A DNA stretch of 64,000 bases, taken from contig JBHGNT010000020.1 of the NCBI GenBank assembly GCA_043228905.1, positions 15,686,001 through 15,750,000 on the forward strand. Direction: 5' to 3'. The DNA comes from Azolla caroliniana (Eukaryota > Polypodiophyta). The notes under the pieces were generated by a model. The model was not told the DNA's origin, made no database searches, and worked only from the letters and a program-made list of their open reading frames with translations. The position numbers and the translations under genes are program-made. Every line of letters begins with the position of its first letter. Positions within the stretch are counted from its first letter, which is position 1. Shown piece after piece: positions 12,257 through 23,006 of this stretch.

Positions 12257-14132
12257 AGGAATGATCGAACTTCTCGAATATTCCGAAGAGTGGGCCAAAG
12301 CTTGATTTTCTCAATGCGAGAAGGATCAATTTCAACTCCTCGTTCGGTTATGAGATGTCCTAGATAAGTAATTGATTTCTTGAAGAACTCACATTTTGAG
12401 ATCTTCGCATAAAACTGTTTGTCACGCAATGTTTGTAAAACAAAGCGGACATGTCTAGCATGTTCTTGTAATGTACGGCTATAAACTAAAATATCATCCA
12501 AGAAAATAACGACAAATTTTCCAAGTTGTTCTCGGAAAATGTCATTCATTTCTTGTTGAAAAGTAGCCGGAGCATTGGTCAAACCAAAAGGCATAACCAA
12601 AAACTCGTAATGGCCATAGCGCGTACGAAATGCCGTTTTAGGAACATCGTCCTCACTTATTTGTATTTGATGGTAGCCAGTACGGAGATCAAGTTTCGTA
12701 AAATACCGAGCTCCCTGGAGACGGTCAATTAGATCGTCAGCCCGGGGCAATGGATACGAATTCTTGATCGTCACTTTATTCAAGCGTCGGTAATTAATAC
12801 ACATACGCCATGTGCCCTCTTTCTTTTTAACCAAGAGAACTGGTGCACCCCATGGAGATTTACTATAACGTATATAACCCATTCGTAAATAGTCCTTGAG
12901 TTGCTTAGATACCTCATCTTCTTCGGATCGACTTAAGCGATACGGAGGTATACTTATTGGTGCAACACCAGGTACAATATCTATACGATGGTCTATATTA
13001 CGTTTAGGAGGTAACCCATCAGGTAGTTCACTTGGAAAAACATCATGAAAATCATTTAAGATTTCATCAAGTTGTTGTTGTTCAAAATATGTTAATTGAA
13101 TCGGGACATTATTGATATTGTAAACGTGAATGTCCGGATCAAGTACACAATAAAATAACGTAGAACAAGACAACTCGGATATTGATGGACACGAGGAAAC
13201 AATCGAGAGGGATTGTTTTTTTACACATTGAATAAAATGCGTACAATCGTTCAGTATAAAAGAAATGGAATGACGAACCCAATCAATAAATAAAGAAGAG
13301 TTTTTATTATAAAACCAGGGATAACCCAGTATTACATCTGTGGTACAAAGATTCATTACATGGAAGTCTACTTCCTCTATATAAGTATCAATAGAAATTC
13401 CTAATGAATGAATCGCCCCGTTGATGTATTGTACTCTTCCATCAGCCAAGTGCACCGTGTAGGTGTGATCACTTACGGTGGGTTGGATTCCCCATATCTG
13501 AACCAAACGATCATTCACAAAATTGTGTGAGCTTCCCGAATCAAATAAAAATTGTACGGGAGATCCATTGATATACCCGTTTGCACGTAGTAAATCATTG
13601 GGACCCAATACATAGTGAGGAAAAGAACATTGACAATTACTTAAATGGTGTGTATAGACCTGAAGGACATTAGGAATCTGACCTTTATGGTCTGCAGCTT
13701 TAGCTTTGTTGTCGTGCTCTTTCCGTTGGAGCTTTCGACATTGATCTTTTGTATGACCCTTCTTTTTGCAGAATACACAAAAAGGATGTTGTCGCTTACA
13801 ATCGCGATCCAGGAATTCGTTGGGTGTCTTGCGTTTCCCAACAAATTGCGGCTGCTTAGTCCCGGGCGCTTCGTTGGGTTTGTTATGGTCCTTCTTCGAA
13901 GTGCGTTGATAGCGAAGAACTATTTCAACGGCCTCTTCGAAGGATTTTGGATCCTTATCGTGCACTATCCAGTGATAGTCCGAATTGGGGATGCCATTGA
14001 CAAAACAAGCTATCAACCAATTGTCCCCTTCTAGACCCGATTTTTGGATTTGGGTTCTAGCATGGTGAACATAGTCCTCTAGCGAGGAAAATTTCCTGCT
14101 AGAGAGGTTCATTAAAGCTTGTGCTGCCTCGG
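12257..14132 (-). pseudogene. Gypsy gag-protease-RT fragment, 3' truncated
   Basis: About 625 codons are open on the minus strand. In order they encode the C-terminal part of gag, a CCHC zinc knuckle ([14 protein letters not shown]), an aspartic protease with the active-site motif [11 protein letters not shown], and a reverse transcriptase domain with [23 protein letters not shown] and the catalytic FLDDILVYS. The frame continues to EVRSFL and then enters satellite DNA, so the end of RT, RNase H and integrase are gone. No stop codon interrupts this part, so it was probably intact until truncation. Its 5' portion is at 24964-25453. An apparent start codon at 14232 lies in the copia LTR and is not the real start. 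Confidence 0.85.
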
Positions 14133-14831
14133 TGTTGAGAATCAGATCTTCCGATTCACCTTCACCACTCGGCCACAACCGAGAAATCTCCGAATCAATG
14201 GAGCAGAAAATAGGAAATACAGAGAAAGACACGATACACAGGGATTAACGTGGAAAACCCTATACGGGAAAAACCACGGGAGTGCGAGACTCCAAACCAA
14301 ACTATGCACAGAGAAATATACAATGGCGAGCTGCAAGGCAACGACCTTGCGCTCGCTTTCTTCGCCACAGGCGGCGGTATTACACAGAGGCGTCGACCTC
14401 TTCCTCTCTCACGCTCTATCTCGGCTGCTCTCACTTCGCTCCCTCTTAGTGGAAAAACAGAAAATGAGCAACAACAGACTTAACTGTTAGCCCTAAGTCA
14501 TATTTATACACATATGACTTTCGGGCTATTTACAAATATAGCCTCAAGGGCTCTTGGCAAACATATTCACAAATATGTCTCCGCATCCGGATCTCTCTCC
14601 GGGTACATTCGTCATCCGGCTCCGTAACCGGGGTCTTCATCATCCGGCTCCGTAGCCGGGGTCTTCATCATCCGGCTCCGTAACCGGGGTCTTCATCATC
14701 CGGCTCCGTAACCGGGGTCTTCATCATCCGGCTCCGTAACCGGGGTCTTCATCATCCGGCTCCGTAACCGCAACCGGGCTTGCCGTCATTCATCTCCGGA
14801 CATCCCATCCGGAGGGACCGAAATCCCAACA
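14133..14831 (-). repeat. 3' LTR of outer copia element (699 bp)
   Basis: On the plus strand it runs from TGTTGAGAATC to cccaaca. It contains a 28-bp tandem repeat (14613-14770), a TATAAATA box in minus orientation at 14501-14508, and a block gtggaaaaccctatacgggaa shared in variant form with the other LTRs. It is followed by the polypurine tract at 14832-14843. Confidence 0.95.
14613..14770. repeat. 28-bp LTR minisatellite, nearly 6 units
   Basis: The unit ccggctccgtaaccggggtc plus ttcatcat starts at 14616, 14644, 14672, 14700, 14728 and 14756. One unit carries gtagcc instead of gtaacc. The same array is in the other LTR at 24745-24902. Related elements carry fewer or differently spaced units, which accounts for part of the LTR length differences. 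Confidence 0.9.
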
Positions 14832-14843
14832 AACTCCCCCTTC
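14832..14843 (-). other. Polypurine tract of outer element
   Basis: On the minus strand the tract reads aagggggagttt, directly before the 3' LTR and overlapping the end of pol. This is the expected site for plus-strand DNA priming; every copia element in the window has the same tract. Confidence 0.8.
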
Positions 14844-17800
14844 ACTTCGGCATGGGATGTCTCTCCAGTCCGATCCTCTTCCGGCATGCTTCCAGCTTGT
14901 CGGGTGTGAGCACCTTGGTCAGCATATCCGACCCGTTCTCGTCCGTGTGGACCTTCGTCAGCACGAACTCCTTGTCTTCTATCCTTTCCCGGATCCAGTG
15001 ATATCTTCGCTGGATGTGCTTCGTCCGGGAGTGATAAGCCGCGTTCTTCGCAAGGTGGATGGCACTCTGACTGTCGCAGTAGAGTCGGTACTCCTCTTGC
15101 CGGATACCGAGCTCTCTAATGAAGTCCTTCATCCATATTATTTCCTTGCCGGCTTCAACAGCCGCCATGTACTCCGCCTCCGTGGTTGACAACGCAACCG
15201 TCTTCTGCAGCCTCGACTGCCACGAAACAGCTCCCCCTGCATACGTCATCACATACCCTGATGTGGACCGGCTGGTATCTGCATCAGCCGACATATCCGA
15301 ATCGGTAAAGCCGTCGAGTTCGGACTTACCGGAGCCGAATCGGAGGCACACGTTTGCCGTGCCCTTCAGGTATCGGAGTATCCACTTGACCGCGTTCCAG
15401 TGCTCTTTGCCGGGATTGCTCATGTACCGGTTCACCACTCCGACTGCGTATCCTATGTCCGGTCTTGTACACACCATTGCGTACATCAAGCTTCCGATGG
15501 CAGAGGCATATGGTACTTTCATCATGTCCTCTTTCTCAGCCTTTGTCTTGGGGCTTTGCTTGCTGGACAACTTGCAGTTTGCCGGGAGGGTTGATCCGAC
15601 CGGTCTTGCTTCCGACATGTTGAACCGGTGAAGCACCTTTGTTACGTACTTCTCCTGTGACAGCCACAACTGCTTCTTCTTCCGGTCCCGGATGATGTGC
15701 ATCCCTAGTATTTGCCTCGCCGGACCCAGGTCCTTCATTGAGAAGGTTCGGTGAAGCGCTTTCTTCAGCGTCCGTATCTTGACCTGGTCCCGTCCGACGA
15801 TCAACATGTCGTCCACGTACAGGAGGAGTATTAGAGAGTCTCCTCCTTCGAACTTCTTCACAAACACGCAGTGATCAGACTGCGTTTTGTGGTACCCTTC
15901 GTCGGTCATGAAGGAGTCGAACTTTCGGTACCATTGCCGGGGAGCCTGCTTCAGTCCGTAAAGGCTCTTCTTCAACCGGCATACCAGGTGCTCCTTCCCT
16001 TTCTTCTCGAATCCTTCCGGTTGCTGCATGTAGATCTCTTCTTCGAGGTCACCGTGAAGGAATGCCGTCTTCACGTCCATCTGTTCTACCTCGAGGTCCA
16101 TGCTTGCCGCTATGCTCAGCACCGTCCGGATGGAGGTCATCTTCACTACCGGGGCGAATATCTCGTCGAAGTCGACGCCCTTCTTCTGCTGAAACCCCTT
16201 CACCACGATCCTGGCTTTGTATCTCGGGGGGTTTCCGGCATCTCCCGGTTTCAGCTTGAACACCCACTTGTTTCGAAGTGCCCGCTTTCCTTTCGGCAAC
16301 TCCACAAGTTCATATGTGTGGTTCTCATGCAGGGAATCCATCTCATCCTGCATGGCACTCAACCACCTGCGGCTATGGGTGTCAAGTTTTGCTTCTTCAA
16401 AACTCTCCGGCTCCCCCTCGTCGGTTAGCAACACGTACTCTGGTTCCGGAAATCTCCGGGGGGCCCTTCTCTCTCTTAGAGGGTATCTCCGTTCCGGAGC
16501 TTCGGTAACCGGCTGCTCCGTTTCCTCTTCATCCGAATCCATTTCGGGATCAGGGCCGGTTCCGGTATCAGTTTCATCTTCCTCGGCCGGTTCTGTTTCT
16601 TCACCGTCTTCGGCCGGATCCTCGAGTGCTAACCGGTCCCTTGCCGGTCGGGACTGCTCCTCGTAGAGTTTATCCTCACCGGTCGACTTGGAGCTCTTCA
16701 TCTTCTTCTCCGACTCCCAGTCGGCGAGTGTCTTGTCCTCCATGAAGATGATATCTCGACTCCTGAATATCTTCTTGTCGACCGGGTCCCATACTCGGTA
16801 GCCGAACTCGTCGTCGCCGTAACCGAGGAATATGCATGGCCGGGTCTTTGGATCTAACTTTCCTCTCCGGTCCTTTGCCACATGCACGTATGCGAGACAC
16901 CCGAACACCTTCAGATGCCGGTAGGACACTTCCTTACCGGTCCACACTTTCTGCGGCGTGTCTCCGTCCAAAGGTACTGAGGGTGATCTATTTATCACAT
17001 ACGTCGCCGTCGACATTGCCTCAGCCCAAAACCCCTTGGGTAATTTCGCATGCGCCAGCATACTCCGGACCCTCTCCATTATGGTCCGGTTCATCCTCTC
17101 GGCCAGCCCGTTTAGTTCCGGCGTCTTCGGCACAGTAAACTCGAGCCGGATTCCCTTCGAGCGACAGTACTCCTGGAACTGCCCCCGGTATTCCCCTCCG
17201 TTATCCGCTCGTATCGCTTTCAGCTTCTTGCCGGATTCCCTTTCCACTCTCGCGTGGAGTTCTTTGAAGACGGACAACACTTGGTCCTTTGTCTTCAACG
17301 GCGCCGTCCACAGCTTCCGGCTGTGATCATCAATGAAAGTCACGAAGTACTGGGCTCCGCCATGTGACTTCGTTTCTACCTGACACACATCCGTGTGCAC
17401 CAACTCCAATGGTGCGCTACGTCTCGTCGGTGGCCTTGAGTGGAAGGAGGTTCGGTTCTGCTTACCGGCCAGGCAATCGGTGCACTTCTCCAGATGCACA
17501 TGCTTCACTGGAATGAGGTTGTCTTCTGCAAGCCTCTTCATCCCCTTCTCACTCATGTGGCACAGTCTTTTGTGCCACAGCTCACCGGCAGTGTCGGCTG
17601 CCACATTCAGCTCTTCCGGACATAACCGGGCATTCATCAGGTACAGGGTGTTGACTTTCTGGGCCCGAGCCACTATCAGGCTCCCCTTGCTGAACTTCAT
17701 TACGCCGTTCCGGATGCTACCTGTGTAGCCTTCATCGTCTAGCCTCCCGGCCGAAATCAGGTTCAATCGAACCTCCGGAACGTGTCGGACATCCTTCAGC

Positions 17801-18291
17801 AGCATTTTGCATCCGGTCGGGGTTGTCAACCACACGTCTCCTATGCCGGCAATCCGGCACGTACCTTCGTTTCCCATCCGGACACAGCCGTGCTCACCGG
17901 CTGTGTAAGATGAGAAGTATTTCTTCTCCGGGGTCAGGTGGAACGACGCTCCGGAATTGACCACCCAGGTCACCTCTTCACCGGCAAGGTTCAGCTCCCT
18001 CTCTTCGGTAATGAGCATTATCTCTTCTTCACTTGCCGCGAGTGCCGTCGTTCCTTTCCGGTCCTGCCCTCGCCGATCCGGACCTCTTCGGTCCGTGGCT
18101 CCCCGGTATGCACCGTTTCTCTCCGGTGACTTCTTCGAATCGGTGTCGTCGGCTCCGTTGTCCTTTCGGTAATGCCGACAATTCTTCCGGAAGTGCCCCG
18201 GCTTCCCACAGTGGAAGCATGTGGGTCTTCCTCTTGACTGCGACCGGGTCCCCGACTTCTCCCGTCTTTGCGGACTCCGGTTCCATTGTCT
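14842..18291 (-). pseudogene. Outer copia gag-pol, C-terminal piece (zinc knuckle to RNase H)
   Basis: This piece continues gag after the inner insertion. It encodes the CCHC knuckle CFHCGKPGHFRKNC, protease, integrase (HKRLCH and CTDC zinc ligands, then the Asp/Asp/Glu core ending in NGLAERMNR), an acidic linker, reverse transcriptase with YVDDMLIVG, and RNase H. No stop codon occurs before 14842. The protease motif reads VVNSGASFH, while the other copies in the window read VVDSGASFH: codon 17956-17958 is AAT on the coding strand in place of GAT. That Asp is the catalytic residue of the family, so this copy should be unable to process its own polyprotein. The remainder of the gene is at 23606-24234; the pieces join in frame across the TGTCT duplication and would total 1357 residues. 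Confidence 0.92.
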
Positions 18292-18890
18292 TGTAAGGAA
18301 TAGACCCTTCTATCCTCCTTTCTTATCTCGGCCACAACCGATTAATCGCGGATCAATGGAGCAGAAAATAGGAAACACACGTAGAAACAAGACGAAGAAA
18401 CGCGAGTACACAAGGATTAACGTGGAAAACCCTAAACGGGGAAAAACCACGGGAGTACAAGACTCCAAACAACACTATACAGAGAAGTATACAATGACGA
18501 GCTCCAAGGCGACGACCTTGAGCTCGCTGTCCTCGCCACAGGCGGCGGAAATACACAGAGGCGTCTACCTCTTTCTCTCTCGCGCTCTCTCTCTCTCTCT
18601 CTCTCACGGCTGCTCTCTCTTCACTCCTCTAAAGTGGAAAAAACAGAAAAAATGAGAAGCAACAACAAAACAGTTTGCCCTAAGTCATATTTATACTCAT
18701 ATGACTTTGGGCTATTTACAACTGTAGCCTCAGGGGCCCATAGCGAACATATTCACGGATATGTCCCTGCATCCGGATCGCTCTCCGGGTACATTCGTCA
18801 TCCGGTACCGAAACCGGGGTCTTCGTCATCCGGATCCGAAACCGACAACCGGATCCGACCATCCCATCCGAAGGGACCGTAATCCCAACA
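18292..18890 (-). repeat. 3' LTR of inner copia element (599 bp)
   Basis: On the plus strand it runs from TGTAAGGAATAG to aatcccaaca. It carries a (CT)n run at about 18581-18604, a minus-strand TATAAATA box at 18688-18695 and a telobox-like aaaccctaa at 18427-18435. It lacks the multi-copy 28-bp array of the outer element. Confidence 0.95.
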
Positions 18891-18902
18891 AACTCCCCCT
18901 TC
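18891..18902 (-). other. Polypurine tract of inner element
   Basis: Minus-strand aagggggagttt lies immediately upstream of the 3' LTR and overlaps the last codon and stop of gag-pol. Confidence 0.8.
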
Positions 18903-21900
18903 ACTTCGGCATGGGATGTTTCTCCAATCCGATCCTCTTCCGGCATGCTTCCAGCTTGTCGGGTGTGAGCACCTTGGTCAGCATATCCGACCCGTTCTCG
19001 TCCGTGTGGATCTTCGTCAGCACGAACTCCTTGTCTTCTATCCTTTCCCGGATCCAGTGATATCTTCGCTGGATGTGCTTCGTCCGGGAGTGATAGGCCG
19101 CGTTCTTTGCAAGGTGGATTGCACTCTGACTGTCGCAGTAGAGTCGGTACTCCTCCTGTCGGATACCGAGCTCTCTAATGAAGTCCTTCATCCATATTAT
19201 TTCCTTGCCGGCTTCAACAGCCGCCATGTACTCCGCCTCCGTGGTTGACAACGCAACCGTCTTCTGCAGCCTCGACTGCCACGAAACAGCTCCCCCTGCA
19301 TACGTCATCACATACCCTGATGTGGACCGGCTGGTATCTGCATCAGCCGACATATCAGAATCAGTAAAGCCTTCGAGTTCGGGCTTACCGGAGCCGAATC
19401 GGAGGCACACGTTTGCCGTGCCCTTCAGGTATCGGAGTATCCACTTGACCGCGTTCCAGTGCTCTTTGCCGGGATTGCTCATGTACCGGCTCACCACTCC
19501 GACTGCATATCCTATGTCCGGTCTCGTACACACCATGGCGTACATCAAGCTCCCGACGGCTGAGGCATACGGCACTTCCATCATATCCTCCTTTTCAGCC
19601 TTTGTCTTGGGACTTTGCTTGCTGGTCAGCTTGCAGTTTGTCGGGAGGGTCGATCCGACCGGTCTCGCTTCCGACATGTTGAACCGGTGAAGCACCTTCG
19701 TCACGTACTTCTCCTGTGACAGCCCCAACTGCTTCTTCTTCCGGTCCCGGATGATGTGCATCCCTAGTATTTGCCTCGCCGGACCCAGGTCCTTCATTGA
19801 GAAGGTTCGGTGAAGAGCCTTCTTCAGCATCCGTATCTTGACCTGGTCCCGTCCGACGATCAACATGTCGTCCACGTACAGGAGGAGTATTAGAGAGTCT
19901 CCTCCTTCGAACTTCTTCACAAACACGCAGTGGTCGGACTGCGTTTTGAGGTACCCTTCGTCGGTCATGAAGGAGTCGAACTTCCGGTACCATTGCCGGG
20001 GAGCCTGCTTCAGTCCGTAAAGGCTCTTCTTCAACCGGCATACCAGGTGCTCCTTCCCTTTCTTCTCGAATCCTTCCGGTTGCTGCATGTAGATCTCTTC
20101 ATCGAGGTCACCGTGAAGGAATGCCGTCTTCACGTCCATCTGTTCTACCTCGAGGTCCATGCTTGCCGCTATGCTCAGCACCGTCCGGATAGAGGTCATC
20201 TTCACTACCGGGGCAAATATCTCGTCGAAGTCGACGCCCTTCTTCTGCTGAAACCCCTTCACCACGATCCTGGCTTTGTATCTCGGGGGGTTTCCGGCAT
20301 CTCCCGGTTTCAGCTTGAACACCCACTTGTTTCGAAGTGCCCGCTTTCCTTTCGGCAACTCCACAAGTTCATATGTGTGGTTCTCATGCAGGGAATCCAT
20401 CTCGTCCTGCATGGCACTCAACCACTTGCGGCTCTGGGTGTCATGCTTTGCTTCTTCAAAGCTCTCCGGCTCCCCCTCGTCGGTTAGTAGCACGTGCTCT
20501 GGTTCCGGAAATCTCCGGGGGGCCCTTCTCTCTCTTAGAGGATATCTCCGTTCCGGAGCTTCGGTAACCGGTTCTCCCGATTCTTCTTCTTCATCCGAAT
20601 CCATTTCGGGATCGGGAACGGTTCCGGTATCATTTTCATCTTCCTCGGCCGGTTCTCTTTCTTCACCGTCTTCGGCCGGATCCTCGAGTGCTAACCGGTC
20701 CCTTGCCAGTCGGGACTGCTCCTCGTAGAGTTTATCCTCACCAGTCGACTTGGAGCTCTTCATCTTCTTCTCCGACTCCCAGTCGGTGAGTGTCTTGTCC
20801 TCCATAAAGACGATATCTCGACTCCTGAATATCTTCTTGTCGACCGGGTCCCATACTCGGTAGCCGAACTCGTCGTCGCCGTAACCGAGGAATATGCATG
20901 GCCGGGTCTTCGGATCTAGCTTTCCTCTCCGGTCCTTCGCCACGTGTACGTATGCGAGACACCCGAACACCTTCAGATGCCGGTAGGATACTTCCCTACC
21001 GGTCCACACTCTCTGCGGCGTGTCTCCGTCCAAAGGTACTGAGGGTGATCTGTTTATCACATATGTCGCCGTCGACATTGCCTCAGCCCAAAATCCCTTG
21101 GGTAATTTCGCATGTGCCAGCATACTCCGGACCCTCTCCATTATGGTCCGGTTCATCCTCTCGGCCAGCCCGTTCAGTTCCGGCGTCTTCGGCACAGTAA
21201 ATTCGAGTCGGATTCCCTTCGAGCGACAGTACTCCTGGAACTGCCCCCGGTATTCCCCTCCGTTATCCGCTCGTATTGCTTTCAGCTTCTTGCCGGATTC
21301 TCTTTCCACTCTCGCGTGGAGTTCTTTGAAGACGCACAACACTTGGTCCTTTGTCTTCATCGGTGCCGTCCACAGTTTTCGGCTATGATCATCGATGAAT
21401 GTTACGAAGTACTGGGCTCCGCCATGTGACTTCGTTTCTACTTGACACACGTCCGTGTGCACCAACTCCAATGGTGCACTGCGTCTCGTCGGTGGCCTTG
21501 AGTGGAAGGAAGTTCGGTTCTGCTTACCGGCCAGGCAATCGGTGCACTTCTCCAGGTGCACATGCTTCACTGGGATAAGGTTGTCTTCTGCAAGCCTCTT
21601 CATCCCCTTCTCACTCATGTGGCACAGTCTTTTGTGCCACAGCTCACCGGCAGTGTCGGCTGCCACGTTCAGCTCTTCCGGACACAACCAGGCATTCATC
21701 AGGTACAGTGTGTTGACCTTCCGGGCCCGAGCCACTATCAAGCTCCCCTTGCTGAACTTCATGACACCGTTCCGGATGCTACCCGTGTAGCCTTCATCAT
21801 CTAGCCTCCCGGCCGAAATCAGGTTCAGTCGGACCTCCGGAACGTGTCGGACATTCTTCAGCAGCATTTTGCATCCGGTCGGGGTTGTCAACCACACGTC

Positions 21901-22977
21901 TCCTATGCCGGCAATCCGGCACGTACCTTCGTTTCCCATCCGAACGCAGCCATGCTCCCCGGCTGTGTAGGATGAGAAGTATCTTCTCTCCGAGGTCAGG
22001 TGGAACGATGCTCCGGAATCGACCACCCAGGTCGTCTCATCGCCGGCAATGTTTAGCTCACCTTCTTCGGTGATGAGCATGATTTCTTCTTCACTTGCCG
22101 CGAGTGCCGTCGTTCCTTTCCGGTCTTGCCCTCGCCGATCCGAACCTCTCCGGTCCGTGGCTCCCCGGTATGCACCGTTTCTCTCCGGTGACTTCTTCGA
22201 GTCGGTGTCGTCGGCTCCGTTGTCTTTTCGGTAATGCCGACAATTCTTTCGGAAGTGCCCCGGCTTCCCACAGTGGAAGCATGTGGGCCTTCCTCTTGAC
22301 TGCGACCGGGTCCCCGACTTCTCCCGTCTTTGCGGACTCCGGTTCCATTGTCTTCCCCGATCCGATTCGGTAAACAGCATCTTCGGGTCGGAGGCCGGTT
22401 CCTTATCTCTCCGACGCGCTTCTTCATTCAGAATACTTGTCTTTACAGTTTGTAAGGACAAGTTATCTTCGGTGCACGAGGTGCTGAGAGTCACCACCAA
22501 GTTCTCCCAGCTTTCCGGCAATGTACACATCAGGATGATGGCTTGCATTGCATCCTCCAACGGGAACTTGATCGCCGCAAGCTGGTTCACGAATCCCATG
22601 AACGTGCTTACGTGTTCCACCATACTCTCGCCGTCCCGATACTTGAGATTCACAATCTTCCTCATCAGGGAGGTCCGGTTCAACGCATTCTTCCTCTCAT
22701 AGAGGCCAGACAGCTTCTTCCACATCTCGTATGCGTTGGTGTCGTTCGCCACATGTTGCAGGACGCTTACGTCGACATATTGTCGGATCGTCGCTACGGC
22801 TTTCCGGTTCAGGAGCTTCCACTCCGACTCAAGTACCCCCTTCGGTATTTCCGACCTGTCAATCGGTTCGTACAGGTCCCGAACAATCAGAAGATCCTCC
22901 ATCTTGATCTTCCAGTCGGCGTAATTCTGTGCATTCAGCACCATCATCATCGGCTGCCCGCTGCCGCCGCCTTCCAT
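18901..22977 (-). CDS. Copia gag-pol polyprotein (inner element), 1358 aa, intact
   Basis: Polyprotein of a Ty1-copia retrotransposon: it makes the virus-like particle (gag), matures it (protease), copies the RNA (RT and RNase H) and inserts the cDNA (integrase). Domains in order: gag with WKIKMEDLLIVRDLYEPI near the start, CCHC knuckle CFHCGKPGHFRKNC at about 233, protease VVDSGASFH at about 320, integrase zinc ligands HKRLCH and CTDC (about 448-481), integrase catalytic core, acidic Glu/Asp linker, RT with YVDDMLIVG, and RNase H with TDSDMSAD and STTEAEYMAA. The start is the ATG at 22977, 15 bp downstream of the PBS; a slightly longer frame begins at a TTG. No stop, frameshift or missing catalytic residue was seen, so the copy may be autonomous. 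Order PR-INT-RT-RH defines copia; resemblance to Tnt1 suggests the Tork lineage. Confidence 0.93.
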   Translation of the reverse strand: MEGGGSGQPMMMVLNAQNYADWKIKMEDLLIVRDLYEPIDRSEIPKGVLESEWKLLNRKAVATIRQYVDVSVLQHVANDTNAYEMWKKLSGLYERKNALNRTSLMRKIVNLKYRDGESMVEHVSTFMGFVNQLAAIKFPLEDAMQAIILMCTLPESWENLVVTLSTSCTEDNLSLQTVKTSILNEEARRRDKEPASDPKMLFTESDRGRQWNRSPQRREKSGTRSQSRGRPTCFHCGKPGHFRKNCRHYRKDNGADDTDSKKSPERNGAYRGATDRRGSDRRGQDRKGTTALAASEEEIMLITEEGELNIAGDETTWVVDSGASFHLTSERRYFSSYTAGEHGCVRMGNEGTCRIAGIGDVWLTTPTGCKMLLKNVRHVPEVRLNLISAGRLDDEGYTGSIRNGVMKFSKGSLIVARARKVNTLYLMNAWLCPEELNVAADTAGELWHKRLCHMSEKGMKRLAEDNLIPVKHVHLEKCTDCLAGKQNRTSFHSRPPTRRSAPLELVHTDVCQVETKSHGGAQYFVTFIDDHSRKLWTAPMKTKDQVLCVFKELHARVERESGKKLKAIRADNGGEYRGQFQEYCRSKGIRLEFTVPKTPELNGLAERMNRTIMERVRSMLAHAKLPKGFWAEAMSTATYVINRSPSVPLDGDTPQRVWTGREVSYRHLKVFGCLAYVHVAKDRRGKLDPKTRPCIFLGYGDDEFGYRVWDPVDKKIFRSRDIVFMEDKTLTDWESEKKMKSSKSTGEDKLYEEQSRLARDRLALEDPAEDGEEREPAEEDENDTGTVPDPEMDSDEEEESGEPVTEAPERRYPLRERRAPRRFPEPEHVLLTDEGEPESFEEAKHDTQSRKWLSAMQDEMDSLHENHTYELVELPKGKRALRNKWVFKLKPGDAGNPPRYKARIVVKGFQQKKGVDFDEIFAPVVKMTSIRTVLSIAASMDLEVEQMDVKTAFLHGDLDEEIYMQQPEGFEKKGKEHLVCRLKKSLYGLKQAPRQWYRKFDSFMTDEGYLKTQSDHCVFVKKFEGGDSLILLLYVDDMLIVGRDQVKIRMLKKALHRTFSMKDLGPARQILGMHIIRDRKKKQLGLSQEKYVTKVLHRFNMSEARPVGSTLPTNCKLTSKQSPKTKAEKEDMMEVPYASAVGSLMYAMVCTRPDIGYAVGVVSRYMSNPGKEHWNAVKWILRYLKGTANVCLRFGSGKPELEGFTDSDMSADADTSRSTSGYVMTYAGGAVSWQSRLQKTVALSTTEAEYMAAVEAGKEIIWMKDFIRELGIRQEEYRLYCDSQSAIHLAKNAAYHSRTKHIQRRYHWIRERIEDKEFVLTKIHTDENGSDMLTKVLTPDKLEACRKRIGLEKHPMPK

Positions 22978-22991
22978 TTTCTGCAACAGTC

Positions 22992-23003
22992 GCTCTGATA
23001 CCA
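22992..23003 (-). other. Primer-binding site of inner element
   Basis: Minus strand TGGTATCAGAGC, complementary to the 3' end of initiator Met-tRNA, three bases inside the 5' LTR. Confidence 0.9.
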
Positions 23004-23006
23004 GTT

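Noticed and set aside
14119-14490. Open frames within LTRs
   Set aside because: They overlap promoter, 28-bp repeat and (CT)n sequence, differ between LTR types, and show no domain.
14613-14770. CRISPR-like regular repeats
   Set aside because: The 28-bp units are contiguous with no unique spacers and lie in a plant LTR; this is a minisatellite.
22978-22986. TTG start adding three residues to the inner gag-pol
   Set aside because: The ATG at 22977 matches the family start and gives the same 1358-residue length as element 1.
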